Assembly (NCBI RefSeq): GCF_040712315.1
Contig: NC_134013.1
Coordinates: 12,373,001-12,437,000 of the forward strand
DNA: 64,000 bases
Direction of reading: 5' to 3'
DNA from: Castanea sativa
Lineage: Eukaryota > Streptophyta > Magnoliopsida > Fagales > Fagaceae
A program made the translations under genes and the position numbers. The notes below the pieces were generated by a model that was given only the letters and a program-made list of their open reading frames with translations, was not told the origin of the DNA and searched no databases. This document shows, piece by piece, positions 1-10,948 of this stretch (position 1 is the stretch's first letter; each line of letters starts with the position of its first letter).

Positions 1-353
1 CCATGGAAGCTGAGTACATTGCTGCTTGTGAAGTAGCAAAGGAAGCTGTTTGGCTCAAGAAATTCCTTTCTGATCTTGGTGTTATGAGAATGGAGTAAGT
101 TTCCATCACATTGTTTTGCGGCAATAGTGGAGCGGTTGCATAATCCAAACATCCAAGGAATCACAAGAAAGGAAAGCACATTGAGAGGAAGTACCACATC
201 ATTCGAGACATTGTTGCTCATGGAGATGTTGTGGTAGCAAAGATTGAAAGTGCAAATAATCTAGCGGATCCTTCTACCAAAGCCTTGCCTCAAAGGACTT
301 TTGAGTCACATTTGAAGGGAATGAGAGTTAGATTAGTACACAATAATCTTTAG
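1..353 (+). pseudogene. Copia-type pol 3' end (RNase H and C-terminus), decayed
   Basis: This is the last part of a Ty1/copia polyprotein. Reading + strand gives EAEYIAACEVAKEAVWLKKF, the RNase H motif around the catalytic Glu, then a segment ending ADPSTKALPQ...GMRVRLVHNNL and a stop at 351-353, which is the usual copia C-terminus. At least two in-frame stops (GAG TAA near 97 and GCA TAA near 138) stand where Gln codons would be expected, so the copy is dead. The 5' part lies outside the window. A purine-rich tract (GGGCAAGTGGGAGAT) follows directly and serves as the polypurine tract before the LTR. Confidence 0.85.
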
Positions 354-367
354 GGCAAGTGGGAGAT

Positions 368-1770
368 TGTTAGGATTTGTGCCCTTAAATCTTATTGTAT
401 GATGCTATGTATGATATTATGTATGACATTGTGTATGACTTAATATTGTGATTAATAAAGTTGTTTTATTATTATCTAAAATAATGGTAACATGAATATT
501 GAGATATTATCATATAGTCCATGAGATGTATAGTATGTGATTTAGTCACAGAAGATATAAGTCACAAGTTCTTTGTAAACTCAAAATTTATAGTTCGTAG
601 TTGGTGATGAAATTGGGCATTTCATCTGCGAAGACTATAACGTATCAACTAAGATGATTTATCTTGATCATGGAAGTGGAGACTTCTAGTTGATATGTTG
701 ATATGTTTTAAGAGTTAAGACATATTGAACTGGACCGCTGTGACATTTATTATTCTCTTAACGACTGTCAAATGAATAATAAATCTCACGACTTCTATTT
801 GCATGAACTCTTAATCCTGAGAGAATAATGGACTTGATCATGACGTGTATGTTGTTTTGATATATCAGGAGTGAGATCTATAGTAACAGTCAAAACCTTA
901 GTATGTTGGGCAACCACATTTAGTGTTGATGGAACATATATTCTCAAGATGAAATTCATAATCTCTTAACGGAGATATAAAATATTCCCTTTAGATAAGT
1001 TTAATGGGTTTGGTTATTCAGAGTGTTAGGCCTAACCACTTTGGTAAGAAATTACTAAAGTATATATTTATGAAATTAGATTTCATAAATATATGATGAA
1101 TAACTTTAAAGGATTAAACCGGGTACTCAAAGATAAGATGTAGTAATTTACAAAGTGGCAGTCTACATTTATGACTTTGTATTACTATGAATATTTTATG
1201 AAGGGGCTGCATGTATAATAAAGTCTTGGGATATAATTTATTAATAAGGCCTAAAGTACAATTATATTTATATAGTGGTATTAAATATAATTAATGGTAA
1301 CTTTGGACTTGTCAAGAGTTGATGGAAAAGCCCAAGGCCCATTGGAGCTAGTGTGTTATTGGTCCCTTTTGGTCCCACTCCAAGCCACACACTAAAGCCT
1401 AATTAGAAAGGCCCAATAGGCCAGCCCAATTAGATAATCATTTAGTTATAAAGGGAGAAACATACAGAATTTTTATTAATGATATAAGAAACGATGTGTA
1501 TGTGAGAGTGAGACACACTTTCATTCTCCCTTTGAAAACTGATTGAGAGACCACACATCTTGGGCGTAAAGTGGAATTGGAGTGAAGATTAAAAGTGTTC
1601 CCAAGTGCTTCTAATCTTTGTTTTGAATTTCTCCACACCAAGGTACGCTATCTTGTTCTTAAATTCTGAAATTTACGTAATGCATGTTATCAATCATGAA
1701 TGAAATAGATCATTGTTTGTTGCTTCTGCTATGTGTTTTGTATGAGATACAAAACCAGTTTTTTCCAACA
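368..1770 (+). mobile_element. Copia 3' LTR (1403 bp)
   Basis: The LTR begins TGTTAGGATT just after the polypurine tract of the pol remnant and ends TTTTTTCCAACA, so it has TG...CA termini. A closely similar second copy lies at 9525-10943 and fixes both ends by comparison. The 5-bp target-site duplication cannot be tested because the 5' LTR lies before the window. The following five bases are TTTGG. Confidence 0.85.
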
Positions 1771-2383
1771 TTTGGTGGGGTTTTAATAGTGATGGTGAAA
1801 TGATGTGTAGAATTATCTGGGTACTTGTTGGATTTTTGTAGGGATTTGGGTTTTTAGATTAGTTGATTGTGTTGTTTGAATTGACTAAAAATGGTTGTTA
1901 CCAATGAATTTTCAAGTTGTTGGACTGACTTTCTATCTTGAATAGTTTTAGACAATGTGCAGTTCTTGGACTGACTTTCATTGATATCCATCAACTGTTA
2001 GAAAAGAATGGTTGTCACAATTAACTAACATTTGAAATAGCTTCTTAATTAGTTAACAATAGTCTATAATAGTATTAAATGAAAAAATTATGTATGTTAC
2101 AAGTTTGACTTCAAGTAGCTTTGCTTTGATGTACTATCAAAAATTGATCTCAGGGGTTACCAGAGATGGTGATTTGGTACTCTTGCAGGCTAGCTATCAC
2201 ACTCTTTTGGTTGAGTTTTAATTGTACTGATGGTACTTATAAAGTTTCTGTTTTATTTGGCTAATCATGGTACTTGGGTTTTTATTCATTTAGCTTCCCC
2301 TGTCATGCTCAATTTCACAATTAGGCCTTGCACTATTTCTGTATTCCCTATCCCTAGGGCAGTAGAAATACCACTCTTTTGCT
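1771..2383. other. Non-coding DNA, probably MULE interior
   Basis: AT-rich sequence between the copia LTR and the GRF-type gene. No open frame of note and no clear repeat was seen. It is inferred to be upstream DNA of the GRF gene, inside the Mutator-like element into which the copia element inserted. Confidence 0.3.
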
Positions 2384-2973
2384 ATGTCTTCATCAACTGG
2401 CAATGGCTCTACAACTAGTGGTTTCTATCGTGCTGAAAATGGTCATTTATGTACCCTTGAGAATTGTGCCCTACAAACAAGTTGAAAAGCTGGTAACTAT
2501 GGAAGAAGATTCCTCAGTTGTAGTCAATTTAATGTAAGAAACAATTACATTGTTGTATTTGAATTGAATTGAGTTATTAGTTGTGATTAATTGTGAACTG
2601 TGAAATTAATTGTTATAATTGTAATGATCAGGTTGGTCCCAAATGTGGCTTCTTTCAGTGGGTGGATAATGAAACTTGTAAGAGTGACCGTGACCGTGAA
2701 AGGATAAGTATGCTTGAGAATGAACTGCAGCTTTCAAATCAGAGAGAAATGACAACTAGGGAAATGGAAGAAAGATCTAACCGGAGGGAAAGAGAAACTC
2801 ATGAGCTTTATGTAGAAGCTAGGGAGAAACTTAAGAGGGTTAGAGAGAGTGAGAGATTGTACAAGGTGGCACTAGTTTTGTCATGGTTATTTTTCATTTT
2901 TGTAATGATGTTATTGTGTTTTGCCTCAGTGAACAACAATGTAAGGGATGTTGAAATGTTATTGGGTAATTGA
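2384..2973 (+). pseudogene. GRF-type zinc finger protein with coiled coil and C-terminal TM (nonsense mutation)
   Basis: Two exons are proposed: 2384-2533 and 2632-2973, with a GT donor at 2534 and an AG acceptor at 2630-2631, joined in frame. Exon 1 opens with a Ser/Thr-rich start, then CTLENC...GNYGRRFLSC; exon 2 continues VGPKCGFFQWVDNETC. Together these match the GRF zinc-finger pattern (Cys pair, GR-F, C, then CxFFxW). The rest is a charged, probably coiled-coil stretch (about residues 65-135) and one hydrophobic segment, VALVLSWLFFIFVMMLLCF, near the C-terminus. The length of about 163 residues is normal for small plant GRF proteins. Codon 34 is TGA (2483-2485) where the family usually has Trp, so the copy is probably dead unless translation starts later. 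It converges on the MULE transposase remnant and may be MULE cargo. The biochemical role is unknown. Confidence 0.65.
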
Positions 2974-3069
2974 AATACAAAGTCCCTGATTGTTGTATCT
3001 ATCTCCTAATTGATATAAATTGGCACAAAGTGTTATGTGGAAATGTTGAAATACAAATGTTTGCTGTAT

Positions 3070-3300
3070 AGTGTATGTGCACACATGCCCTGCCCATAAA
3101 TGGAATATATATCGAACATGGAACAAGATTTGTTGTGTCAATGCACACATGCCCATAAATGGAACATGCTTTACACATACACATGATTTGTTGTGTAAAT
3201 ACATACACCTGTGTAAATCCACCAAAAGCACAAGACAAGCAAAACACAAAGTCCTGTGTAAATCCACCAAAAGTAAAGACAAGCACAACACAACAAAATA
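3070..3300. repeat. Two short imperfect tandem duplications
   Basis: A unit beginning TGCACACATGCCC...CCATAAATGGAA and ending near GATTTGTTGTGT occurs twice (about 3077-3140 and 3141-3200). A second unit, CCTGTGTAAATCCACCAAAAG, occurs twice (about 3208 and 3254). They lie between the convergent GRF and MuDR reading frames. The frames that run through them on both strands look like by-products of the repeats. Confidence 0.6.
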
Positions 3301-3362
3301 CTTTATCCTGTGCAATGCACATTAACATTAATAAAAGAGAAGACAGTCATTGTGACTATATG

Positions 3363-4802
3363 TCACATGCATACAAAATTGCCAGGTGGTTTATACACAT
3401 GAGGAGCAACAGGAGCAGGTTGGTTAGTCTCAACCCACTTAGACTGGCCAGGCATTGGCTGTATTATTTTAGTTTGCAAAATAACCGTACTTCCTTTATC
3501 ATTCAATCTTATCATCTCTGTATAATCCCTAAGCTTCCTATATTGCAACTGTTCATCCCCAGTAATCAAGTCAATAGCTTTCCTTTTTGCCCTATACACT
3601 TGACTGTAACTTATGTCAATTTCAAGTGCTTGCTTCACATGATGTTAAACATCAACCACTTTCCAATTGGGATTTTTGTCAAACTCCCGCATCAACTTCT
3701 TTGCAACATAACTTGAAGTCACTTGGCTGTGTTTAAAGGATCTAGGGCAGGTGCACTCTGGATTGAATGTTTTTATTTGGAATGTCAACTCCCTAGGTAG
3801 TTGAGATGCATAACACCTCCATCCACATTCATTTATGCAATAAACTGATATCTTCTTCTTCTCATTCAGCTTGAACTTGATATCTGTTGGCTTCTTTATG
3901 GCATATTCCCTCAATGCCTCCCTAAATACCTTAGAGTTTGGAAACTTCATTCCTTTCTTTAACTCTGGTTTTCTCATGTCAGTTTGGACATTAAACTCAG
4001 GTTCTTTTGCAACAGTTGGTGCTGGCTGATCATCATCATACCCTACTAGACTTTCCATGTCATCTTCAAGAGGTGGGTCAATCCATTCACCCTCTTCAAG
4101 AGGTGGGTCATTGTCAGCTGCAGTAGTCCTATGTGGGGTTGCATACATAGGTAGATCCTCATGTGTAAATGGCCCATCATCTCCCTCAGATTGCCTATGT
4201 GGGGCTGCTGCATTGACACTAACTCCATCATGTGTAGATGGCCGATCATCTACATTTCCAAATACATCATCATCAAAATCTGGCCCCTCAAACCCTTCCT
4301 CCAACCAATCAAAATCTTGTCCACCACCTCCTTCAGCATCCACATTACCTCCCTCATGCATCTCATGCACATCATCATCATTCTGACCCACCTCATGCAC
4401 ATCTTCACCATTCTGAGGTGCCTCATGCACATCATTATCATTTGCTACTTCCTCATTACCAAATGATTGTTCAACTGCAAGTGCCTCCTCACCACCCTCA
4501 ACATACAATGTTATCTTATCTGTAGGCCATGCAGCATGAATCTTACACATATAAACTACATCATCATCTCCATTTATAAGCCTTAACCCTTGCTCCAAGT
4601 TACCTCAAGGAATAAGATAATGAAATCTTTTTGTTCTAATTGCCCCCACATTAGAACAAATATCTTGTATTTCAAAATAACTAAGTTTATCTGGGTCAAC
4701 ATTGTCAATAAAAGAAGTACTACCTCCTAAATATACCAAATCTGGGTTCCACAAAAATTGGCCACCATGATGAATCTCAAAATTGAATGTCAAGTCAGCC
4801 AT
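3363..4802 (-). pseudogene. Mutator-like transposase remnant: PB1-like domain, acidic linker, MuDR DNA-binding domain; core deleted
   Basis: The minus-strand frame starts at ATG 4802 (MADLTFNFEIHHGG). The first about 65 residues resemble the PB1-like N-terminal domain common in plant MULE proteins (DPDKLSYFEIQDI). An in-frame TGA follows at 4605-4607. The frame then continues into a long acidic Asp/His-rich linker and the plant MuDR domain (GMKFPNSKVFREALREYAIK, then CGWRCYAS, then CPRSFKHSQVTSSYVAKKL). After a second stop near 3643-3645 comes SYSQVYRAKRKAIDLI, which normally leads into the DDE catalytic core. That core and the zinc knuckle are missing: after STVILQTK the frame jumps to a short Pro-rich tail ending at 3363. 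The element cannot encode active transposase. Family membership is clear from domain order; the internal deletion is inferred. Confidence 0.8.
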
Positions 4803-5491
4803 CTGCATATAAAATACAATAGAATAAAGTATGAGATGGGCTTGCATGTGGAAAAGTATCATGTGATCCTGTGGTCCACACAAAGCACAACATAGAAACA
4901 AACAATATTATTAAAAACTTTTTTGTTCTGTTTTTGGGAGACAAACCCATGGAAAGGGAAAGCAGAATTGAACCTGTCTGCATTGCCCCCCCTTTTTTTT
5001 TTTTATGACAAGCATATTCCTTTGATGGTGACTCAAAAATGGATGTAATTGGAACATAACATATTTTTATGACAAGCATATTCCTTTGATGGTGACTCAA
5101 AAATGTATGTAATTGGCACAGAACATATTTTTATGACAAGCATATTCCTTTTTTCCACATTTGGTTTGAAAATCAGAGTATATATGTTGGCATAGAACAT
5201 ATTCACAGTATGTAAAACATAGTAATCCTCAGGTTTAACAGAACCAAAAGCTTGTACTTAAGGAAGCAAAAACCAGTTGTTTAACAAGTTCCATGAGATC
5301 ACAGCTTGTATTTAGCTTGTACTTTAGGAAGCAAAACCCAGATTGATGAAATTGAAACATAGTTGTTTAACAAGCACTACCAGTTCAATCACAAGCATTA
5401 CCAGTTCCATGGTTAAGCAAAAACCCAATTTGGAAGAAAGAATTTTAAAACCCAATTTAAAAACCTAGGTTTCAAAAGTTAAAAATTAATA
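4803..5491. other. Non-coding MULE interior with a 64-bp tandem repeat
   Basis: The sequence ATGACAAGCATATTCC with flanking bases recurs at about 5005, 5069 and 5133, giving a period of 64 bp for roughly 2.4 copies. The remainder is AT-rich, with scattered partial repeats of CAAGCATTACCAGTTCCATG type. No gene was seen. This region would be the 5' leader of the transposase. Confidence 0.6.
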
Positions 5492-6045
5492 ATTCTGATC
5501 TACCTGCAACAGCTGAACAGAGGAGCAAAACCCAGTTATCTCAAGCTCCTATAGTTGTCTCCTTCTTCCTAGGCTCGGTTTGCATTCTTGATCAAAACCC
5601 AGTTATCTCAAGCGAAGCGAAGCGCATGTCTTAGGTGATTCTGATCTACCTGCCACAACTGAACAGAGGAGCAAAACCCAGTTATCTCAAGCTCCCATAG
5701 TTGTCTCCTTCTTCCTCGGCTCGGTTGGCATTCTCGATCAAAACCCAGTTATCTCAAGCGAAGCGAAGCGCATGTCTTAGGTGATTCTAATCTACCTGCC
5801 ACAGCTGAACGGAGGAGCAAAACCCAGTTATCTTAAGCTTCCATAGTTGTCTCCTTCTTCCTCGGCTCAGTTTGCATTCTCGATCAAAACCCAGTTATCT
5901 CAAGCGAAGCGAAACGCATGTCTTAGGTGATTCTGATCTACCTACCAGAGCTGAACAGAGGAGCAACTGTGTCTCCTTCTTCCTTGGCTCGGTTTGCAAG
6001 CAAGATCAAAACCCAGTGATCTCAAGTGAAGCCCATTGTAGGATC
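5492..6045. repeat. Tandem array, 146-bp unit, about 3.7 copies
   Basis: Units begin ATTCTGATCTACCTGC at 5492, 5638, 5784 and 5930, giving exactly 146 bp three times. Each unit contains AAAACCCAGTTATCTCAAGC twice and a GAAGCGAAGCGCATGTCTTAGG segment. The last copy is shortened internally. Such arrays are common in the subterminal DNA of Mutator-like elements, which fits the position between transposase and right end. Confidence 0.85.
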
Positions 6046-6129
6046 TTAGTTTGGTGAGCAAGCCATATGGGAGTGAGTGAGTTTTGGGAGTGAGTGTGTT
6101 TTGATCTGTTTGGGATTTGATTTTCTACA

Positions 6130-6268
6130 TATTTAGTGTTAGAGTAACGATTAAGGGAGCGGTGGGTTACAGCAGAGTAACGGTGGGAACCACAGGTGGG
6201 CAAAGTGTCAAAATTTAAACCACGGGTAGGCACATCAAATTAGAGGCAAACCACAAGTGGGTAAAGTG
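6130..6268. mobile_element. Probable right terminus of the MULE
   Basis: The stretch contains three related motifs (CCACAGGTGGGCAAAGTG, CCACGGGTAGGCAC, CCACAAGTGGGTAAAGTGT) and then stops at the microsatellite. On the minus strand it reads ACACTTTACCCACTTGTGG, similar in style to many plant MULE ends. The partner terminus must lie left of position 1, so inverted repeats and the 9-bp duplication cannot be tested. Confidence 0.45.
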
Positions 6269-6269
6269 T

Positions 6270-6305
6270 AATAATAATAACAATAATAATAATAATAATA
6301 ATAAC

Positions 6306-6369
<64 letters not shown>

Positions 6370-6384
6370 GTAATATTAATAGTA

Positions 6385-6466
<82 letters not shown>
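6270..6466. repeat. (AAT)n microsatellite, left part
   Basis: About 197 bp of nearly pure ATA/TAA repeats with a few interruptions (AAC, AGT). It abuts the 5' LTR of the Tat element. The same repeat resumes at 23351, directly after the 3' LTR. Long poly-Leu or poly-Ile frames here are artefacts of the repeat. Confidence 0.95.
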
Positions 6467-6468
<2 letters not shown>

Positions 6469-8060
6469 GACAACTCCAACTCATCCATAAGGGTCGTCCA
6501 TAGCAGAATGACTATCCTCAACATTGGATGGTTGCCCCTCTTAGGATGGTCGTCCATGGGTGTAGGAGCCGTCCATCTGGAAAATCCCAGGACAACTCCC
6601 TGATCCTTAGGAAATTCCCAGATGCGGATTTCTTTACCAAATCTTATGAATTAGACCACGTGGTATTATCTGGTAGCATTAGCAAGATTTTCTCGCTAAC
6701 CTCCTACTTAACTTCTCGTGGCAGTTGATAGACCAAAAATGTATTGACCCCTTGTGATGAATTAACCAATTAATTAGCCAAGTGAATTAATTAGGTTCAA
6801 TTACATGCAATGAGCGTGGCAGCACAAACAAATCACCAAATAACTAAATGCAGCGGAAATTAAATTTGACATGGTGATTTGTTTACGAATGGGGAAAACT
6901 TACACGGCAAAAACCCCACCGGGTGATTTTAAGGTCACCACTTATGAGAATCCACTATTATCAAAACAAGCGGTTACAAGTAAAAGAATCTCAGTACCTT
7001 ATACCAACCTACAGTTGAACCTTACCCCAATACCCAATTGGACTTGTTCTGTAGTGACAATCGTATTGCACGGCTCCCAGTACGTGACTAACCAAAAGAT
7101 GCGCGAATCCCAGTACGCGACTTAATCACCAACTTGAAAAGGATGTTGGCTGCAAAGTTCTTCTGTTCATCAACTGATGAAGATCACGAAGTTGCTTGGT
7201 CACAAAACCCTTTGGTGTACAAACATAGCAACTTCTCAAGAATTAGGGCAAACTAGGTTTCCGGTTACACTTGAGGAATTATGCTCTTGTGCAATTGTGC
7301 TTTTCACTGTGCAACCAGATACGGCCCTTAAAATAATCCTTATATATGTTTAGGGTTGTGAGAAAAGAAAGCCCAAACACATACTCATGGATTGGATGAA
7401 AATCAGTCCAGAAAAATTGAGTTTCATAAACCTCGATAGATAGCTATCTATCGAGTTAGTTGTTGAGCCACGAGCTTCAGTAGCTTTTAAATCTCGATAG
7501 ATACTAGCTGTAGAGTTTTAAAATTTAGTACTTTATTACTTGATTCTTGGACAGACTTTCATAGCTTCAATAGTTGGACTTGAACTCTTATTCCTTGAAG
7601 TATTAAACACATCCTAGATCTACCCAATTACAAGTAAAGTGCGTTTTGTCAAAAGATTAGCCAATACATAAAATGTTAACATATGTTCCTAACACCTAAT
7701 CACATATGTCCTAACAGCGGTTACAGAAGATAAGATTAAATATTATAAACACCTATGGCAGTTGACAGAAGTTAAAAGCTTCCACAAATACTAGGGAAGT
7801 TACAAATTGAGTAACCACCTCTAGACTTGGTATATAAGGACTCATCCTCATCAAACAAAGGCAAGTATTTTTATACATAACTTCTGAAAAGTTGGAACTC
7901 CATAGAATTTGAGAATGAAACTAACTTTGGCATCGGAGGGTTCTTGGCTGGTCCACCCCAGTCACCTTTGATCATGTTTTCTTTTTTTTAGGCATCCCAA
8001 TCAATCGCTAGCCCTTTGAAGCCCGAAGCATCCAGCTTACTGATTTTCCTTGCATCATCA
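6466..8060 (+). repeat. Tat element 5' LTR, interrupted by a solo LTR
   Basis: The sequence from GACAACTCCAACTC to CCTTGCATCATCA matches the 3' LTR at 22746-23356 apart from the 6726-7721 insertion. Without that insertion it is about 600 bp. The first about 20 bases present in the 3' LTR (TGATGGTGAGCAAAA...) are replaced here by AAT repeats. LTR features shared by both copies include GGTATATAAGGACTCATCCTC, a likely TATA-box region. Confidence 0.85.
6726..7716. mobile_element. Solo LTR (991 bp) inserted in the Tat 5' LTR
   Basis: It begins TGATAGACC and ends TCCTAACA. The flanks are GCAGT (6721-6725) and GCGGT (7717-7721), a 5-bp duplication with one mismatch. The 3' LTR of the Tat element has an uninterrupted TGGTGGTTATAGAAGAT at the matching place, which acts as the empty site. 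The inside resembles the LTRs at 11623 and 14908 (GTAAATT...GGTGATTT...AAAACC blocks, and CCCAGTACGTGACT motifs), so it belongs to a related family. Confidence 0.85.
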
Positions 8061-8085
8061 GTTGGCGTTGTTTGTGGGAACTTGA
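8061..8085 (+). promoter_or_regulatory. Primer-binding-site-like sequence
   Basis: TTGGCGTTGTTTGTGGGAAC starts two bases after the LTR end. It resembles the TTGGCGCC-type tRNA primer sites usual for Tat elements, with substitutions. The exact tRNA was not determined. Confidence 0.5.
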
Positions 8086-8089
8086 TTAA

Positions 8090-9483
8090 TTGTGTTTTGC
8101 AATTTATCTTTCCTCGATGAAAGGATGCATGGTTCGAACAAGATCAGGGGCCACTAGCCCAGGCCACCAGGAGAGTAGGGATGCTTTAAGTAATCCCCAC
8201 AGTGATCGTCAATCAGCACCTATTATGCAGTCGCCTTCCATCCAATACATACAGTCCATGGCAGCCGCCATGGCGGAACCAACTCGTCAAAATCGAGAGT
8301 TGACCAGGGAGATTAGTTTAAGGAGGCAACACCATGAGAGACACGCAAGAGGACAAGCTTAGAGTCAAGAAGATAAAGGAGAAAATGCTGAGCCTGAGAA
8401 TCAGTCGAGGGAAACCACTTCATGAAGGGTGCCACACTTGGAAAGGGAGATGGACCAAATGAGGAAGGCTATGGACGAGATGAGGGAGAATATGAGAAGG
8501 ACGAATCCTGTGGATGATTTAGTTTATCGAATAGACTCCCCTTTCACCACTTCCATCAACAGTCACCCTTTGCCTCCAAAGTTCAAGATGCCTTCTTTGG
8601 ATTTATATGATGGAACGCGCGACCCTTGTGATCATATCGCCACCTTCAAGACTACCATGCACCTCTAGGGGGTTTTGGACGAGATTATGTGTAAGGCTTT
8701 CCCTACCACCCTCAATGGGCCAGTGCGAGTGTGGTTTAGCAAGATACCTCCAAACACTGTGGGCTCGTTCGAAGAATTGAGGAAGTTGTTCGTTAACAAT
8801 TTTATCGGAGGACAACGGCACAAGCGTTCCTCGTCCAGCCTATTAACCATAGAGCAAGGGGAAAATGAAAGCTTGCGGTCCTTCATTACCCGGTTCAACA
8901 GGGAAGCCCTGCTAGTGGACAAGATTGATGACAAGTTGTTATTGGTAGCTTTCCATAACAGAGTTAACTCTGATTTATTCCTTCATAAGCTTTATGAGCA
9001 AAAGCCACAAACCATGGCTAAACTCACCCATTCAGCCCACAACTTCATAAATGCGAAGGATGCAATCATAGCTAAGAAGAGGAAGAGAGTAGAGCGCATG
9101 GAAGCAGACCGCCCGCGCCATCCTGAGCAGGGTCCTCATCCAATGAAAGCTCGGGCAGGGGAGAAGAAGGACAGAGATAACAAAAAGGCAAGCTCTTCAA
9201 TAAGGAGTCAGCACTACACGCCCTTGAATATGCCGCTTGAATAAGTGCTTATGCAAATCCAGGATGACCTATCCTTGAAGTGGCCAGAGAAAATGAAAGG
9301 AGATCCCAACAAGTGCAATAGGAACAAGTACTACCACATCCATAGAGACCGTGAACATGACATAAATGAGTGTTTTGAATATGCCGTGAGCAAGTACTAC
9401 CACATCCATAGAGACCGTGAACGCCCTTGAATATGCCGTGAGCAGATAGAGAATCTCATTAGACAAGGAAAATTGAGAAATTC
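8090..9483 (+). pseudogene. Tat gag remnant
   Basis: The frame reads MVRTRSGATSPGHQESRDA, a basic and polar N-terminus, then a coiled-coil-like stretch (LEREMDQMRKAMDEMREN). The gag core follows: PPKFKMPSLDLYDGTRDPCD, VWFSKIPPNTVGSFEEL, and LLTIEQGENESLRSFITRFN. In-frame stops lie at about 8360, 8424, 8666 and 9242. The terminal zinc-binding stretch is altered: NKYYHIHRDREHDINEC has Tyr where the first ligand Cys is expected, and this segment is partly duplicated with a 66-bp period (9325 and 9391). Protein continuity resumes after the solo LTR at 10944. Confidence 0.8.
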
Positions 9484-9524
9484 TCTTGGATGAGATAACA
9501 TGGACGAGAAGTTGAAGGCGAAGG

Positions 9525-10943
9525 TGTTAGGATTAGTGCCCTTAAATCCTATTGTATGATGCTATGTATGATATTATGTATGACATGATGTATGACTTAA
9601 TATTGTGATTGATAAAGTTATTTTATTATTATCTAAAATAATGGTAACATGAATATGGGACATTATCATATAGTCTATGAGATGCATTGTATGTGATTTA
9701 TGTGAAAAGTCACAGAAGATGTAAATCACAAGTTCTTTGTAAACTCAGAATTTATAGTTCGTAGTCGGTGATGAAATTGGGCATTTCATCTGCGAAGACT
9801 ATAACGTATCAACTAAGATGATTTGTCTTGATCATGGAAGTGGAGACTTCTAGTTGATATGTTGATATGTTTTAAGAGTTAAGACATATTGAACATGACC
9901 ACTGTGAGATTTATTATTCTCCTAACGACTGTCAATTGAATAATAAATCTCACGACTTTTATTTGCATGAACTCTTAATCCTGAGAGAATAATGGACCTG
10001 ATCATGAAGTGTAGGTTGCTTTGATATATCAGGAGTGAGATTGAAGTGACGGTTAAAACCTCAGTATGTTGGGCACCCACATTTAGTGTTGATGGAACAT
10101 ATATTCTCAAGATGGAATTCATAGTGTCTTGATGGAGATATAAAATATTTCCTTGAGATAAGTTTAATGGTTTCAGTTATTCAGAGAGTTAGGCCTAACC
10201 ACTTTAGTAAGAAATTACTAAAGTATATATTTATGAAATTGGATTTCATAAATATATAATGAATAACGTTAAAGGATTAAACTGGGTACTCAAGGATAAA
10301 ATGTAGTAATTTACAAAGTGGCAATTTACATTTATGACTTTGTGTTACTACGAATATTTTATGAAGGGGTTACATGTATAATAAAGTCTTGAGATATAAT
10401 TTATTAATAAGGCTTAGAGTGCAATTATATTTATATAGTGGTATTAAATATAATTAATGGTAACTTTGGACTTGTCAAGAGTTGACAGAAAAGCCCAAGG
10501 CCCATTGGAGCTAGTGTCTTATTGGTCCCTTTTGGTCCCACTCCAAGCCACACACTAAGGCCCAATTGGAAAGGCCCAATAGGCCAACCCAATTAGATAA
10601 TCAGTTAGTTATAAATGGAAAAAGATATAGAATTTTTAGTTAGAAAGAAAACAAATAAGAAATGGTGTGTGAGAGAGTGTGAAACACACTTTCATTCTCC
10701 CTTTGAAAAACTGATTGAGAGACCACACATCTTGGGCGTAAAGTGGAATTAGAGTGAAGATTAAAAGTGTTCCCAAGTGCTTCTAATCTTTGTTTTGAAT
10801 TTCTCCACACTAAGGTACGCCATCTTGTTCTTAAATTCTGAAATTTACATAGTGCATGTTATCAATCACGAATGAAACAGATCCTTATTTGTTGCTTCCG
10901 CTATGTGTTTTGTATGAGATACAAAATCAGAATTTTTCCTTCA
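9525..10943 (+). mobile_element. Copia-family solo LTR (1419 bp) inside the Tat gag-pol
   Basis: It starts TGTTAGGATT and ends TTTTTCCTTCA, and is closely similar along its length to the LTR at 368-1770. Both flanks are GAAGG (9520-9524 and 10944-10948), a perfect 5-bp target-site duplication. No internal element sequence is present, so it is a solo LTR left by recombination between two LTRs. Confidence 0.93.
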
Positions 10944-10948
10944 GAAGG

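Noticed and set aside
3071..3716. Frames on both strands across 3071-3716
   Set aside because: They arise from short tandem duplications and from the strand opposite to the MuDR domain; no family signature.
4046..4525. Overlapping Ser/His/Met-rich frames on both strands
   Set aside because: They are shadows of the acidic linker of the MULE transposase; only the minus frame at 3645-4802 joins recognised domains.
6215..6557. Frames reading poly-Leu or poly-Ile on the minus strand
   Set aside because: They are translations of the (AAT)n microsatellite.
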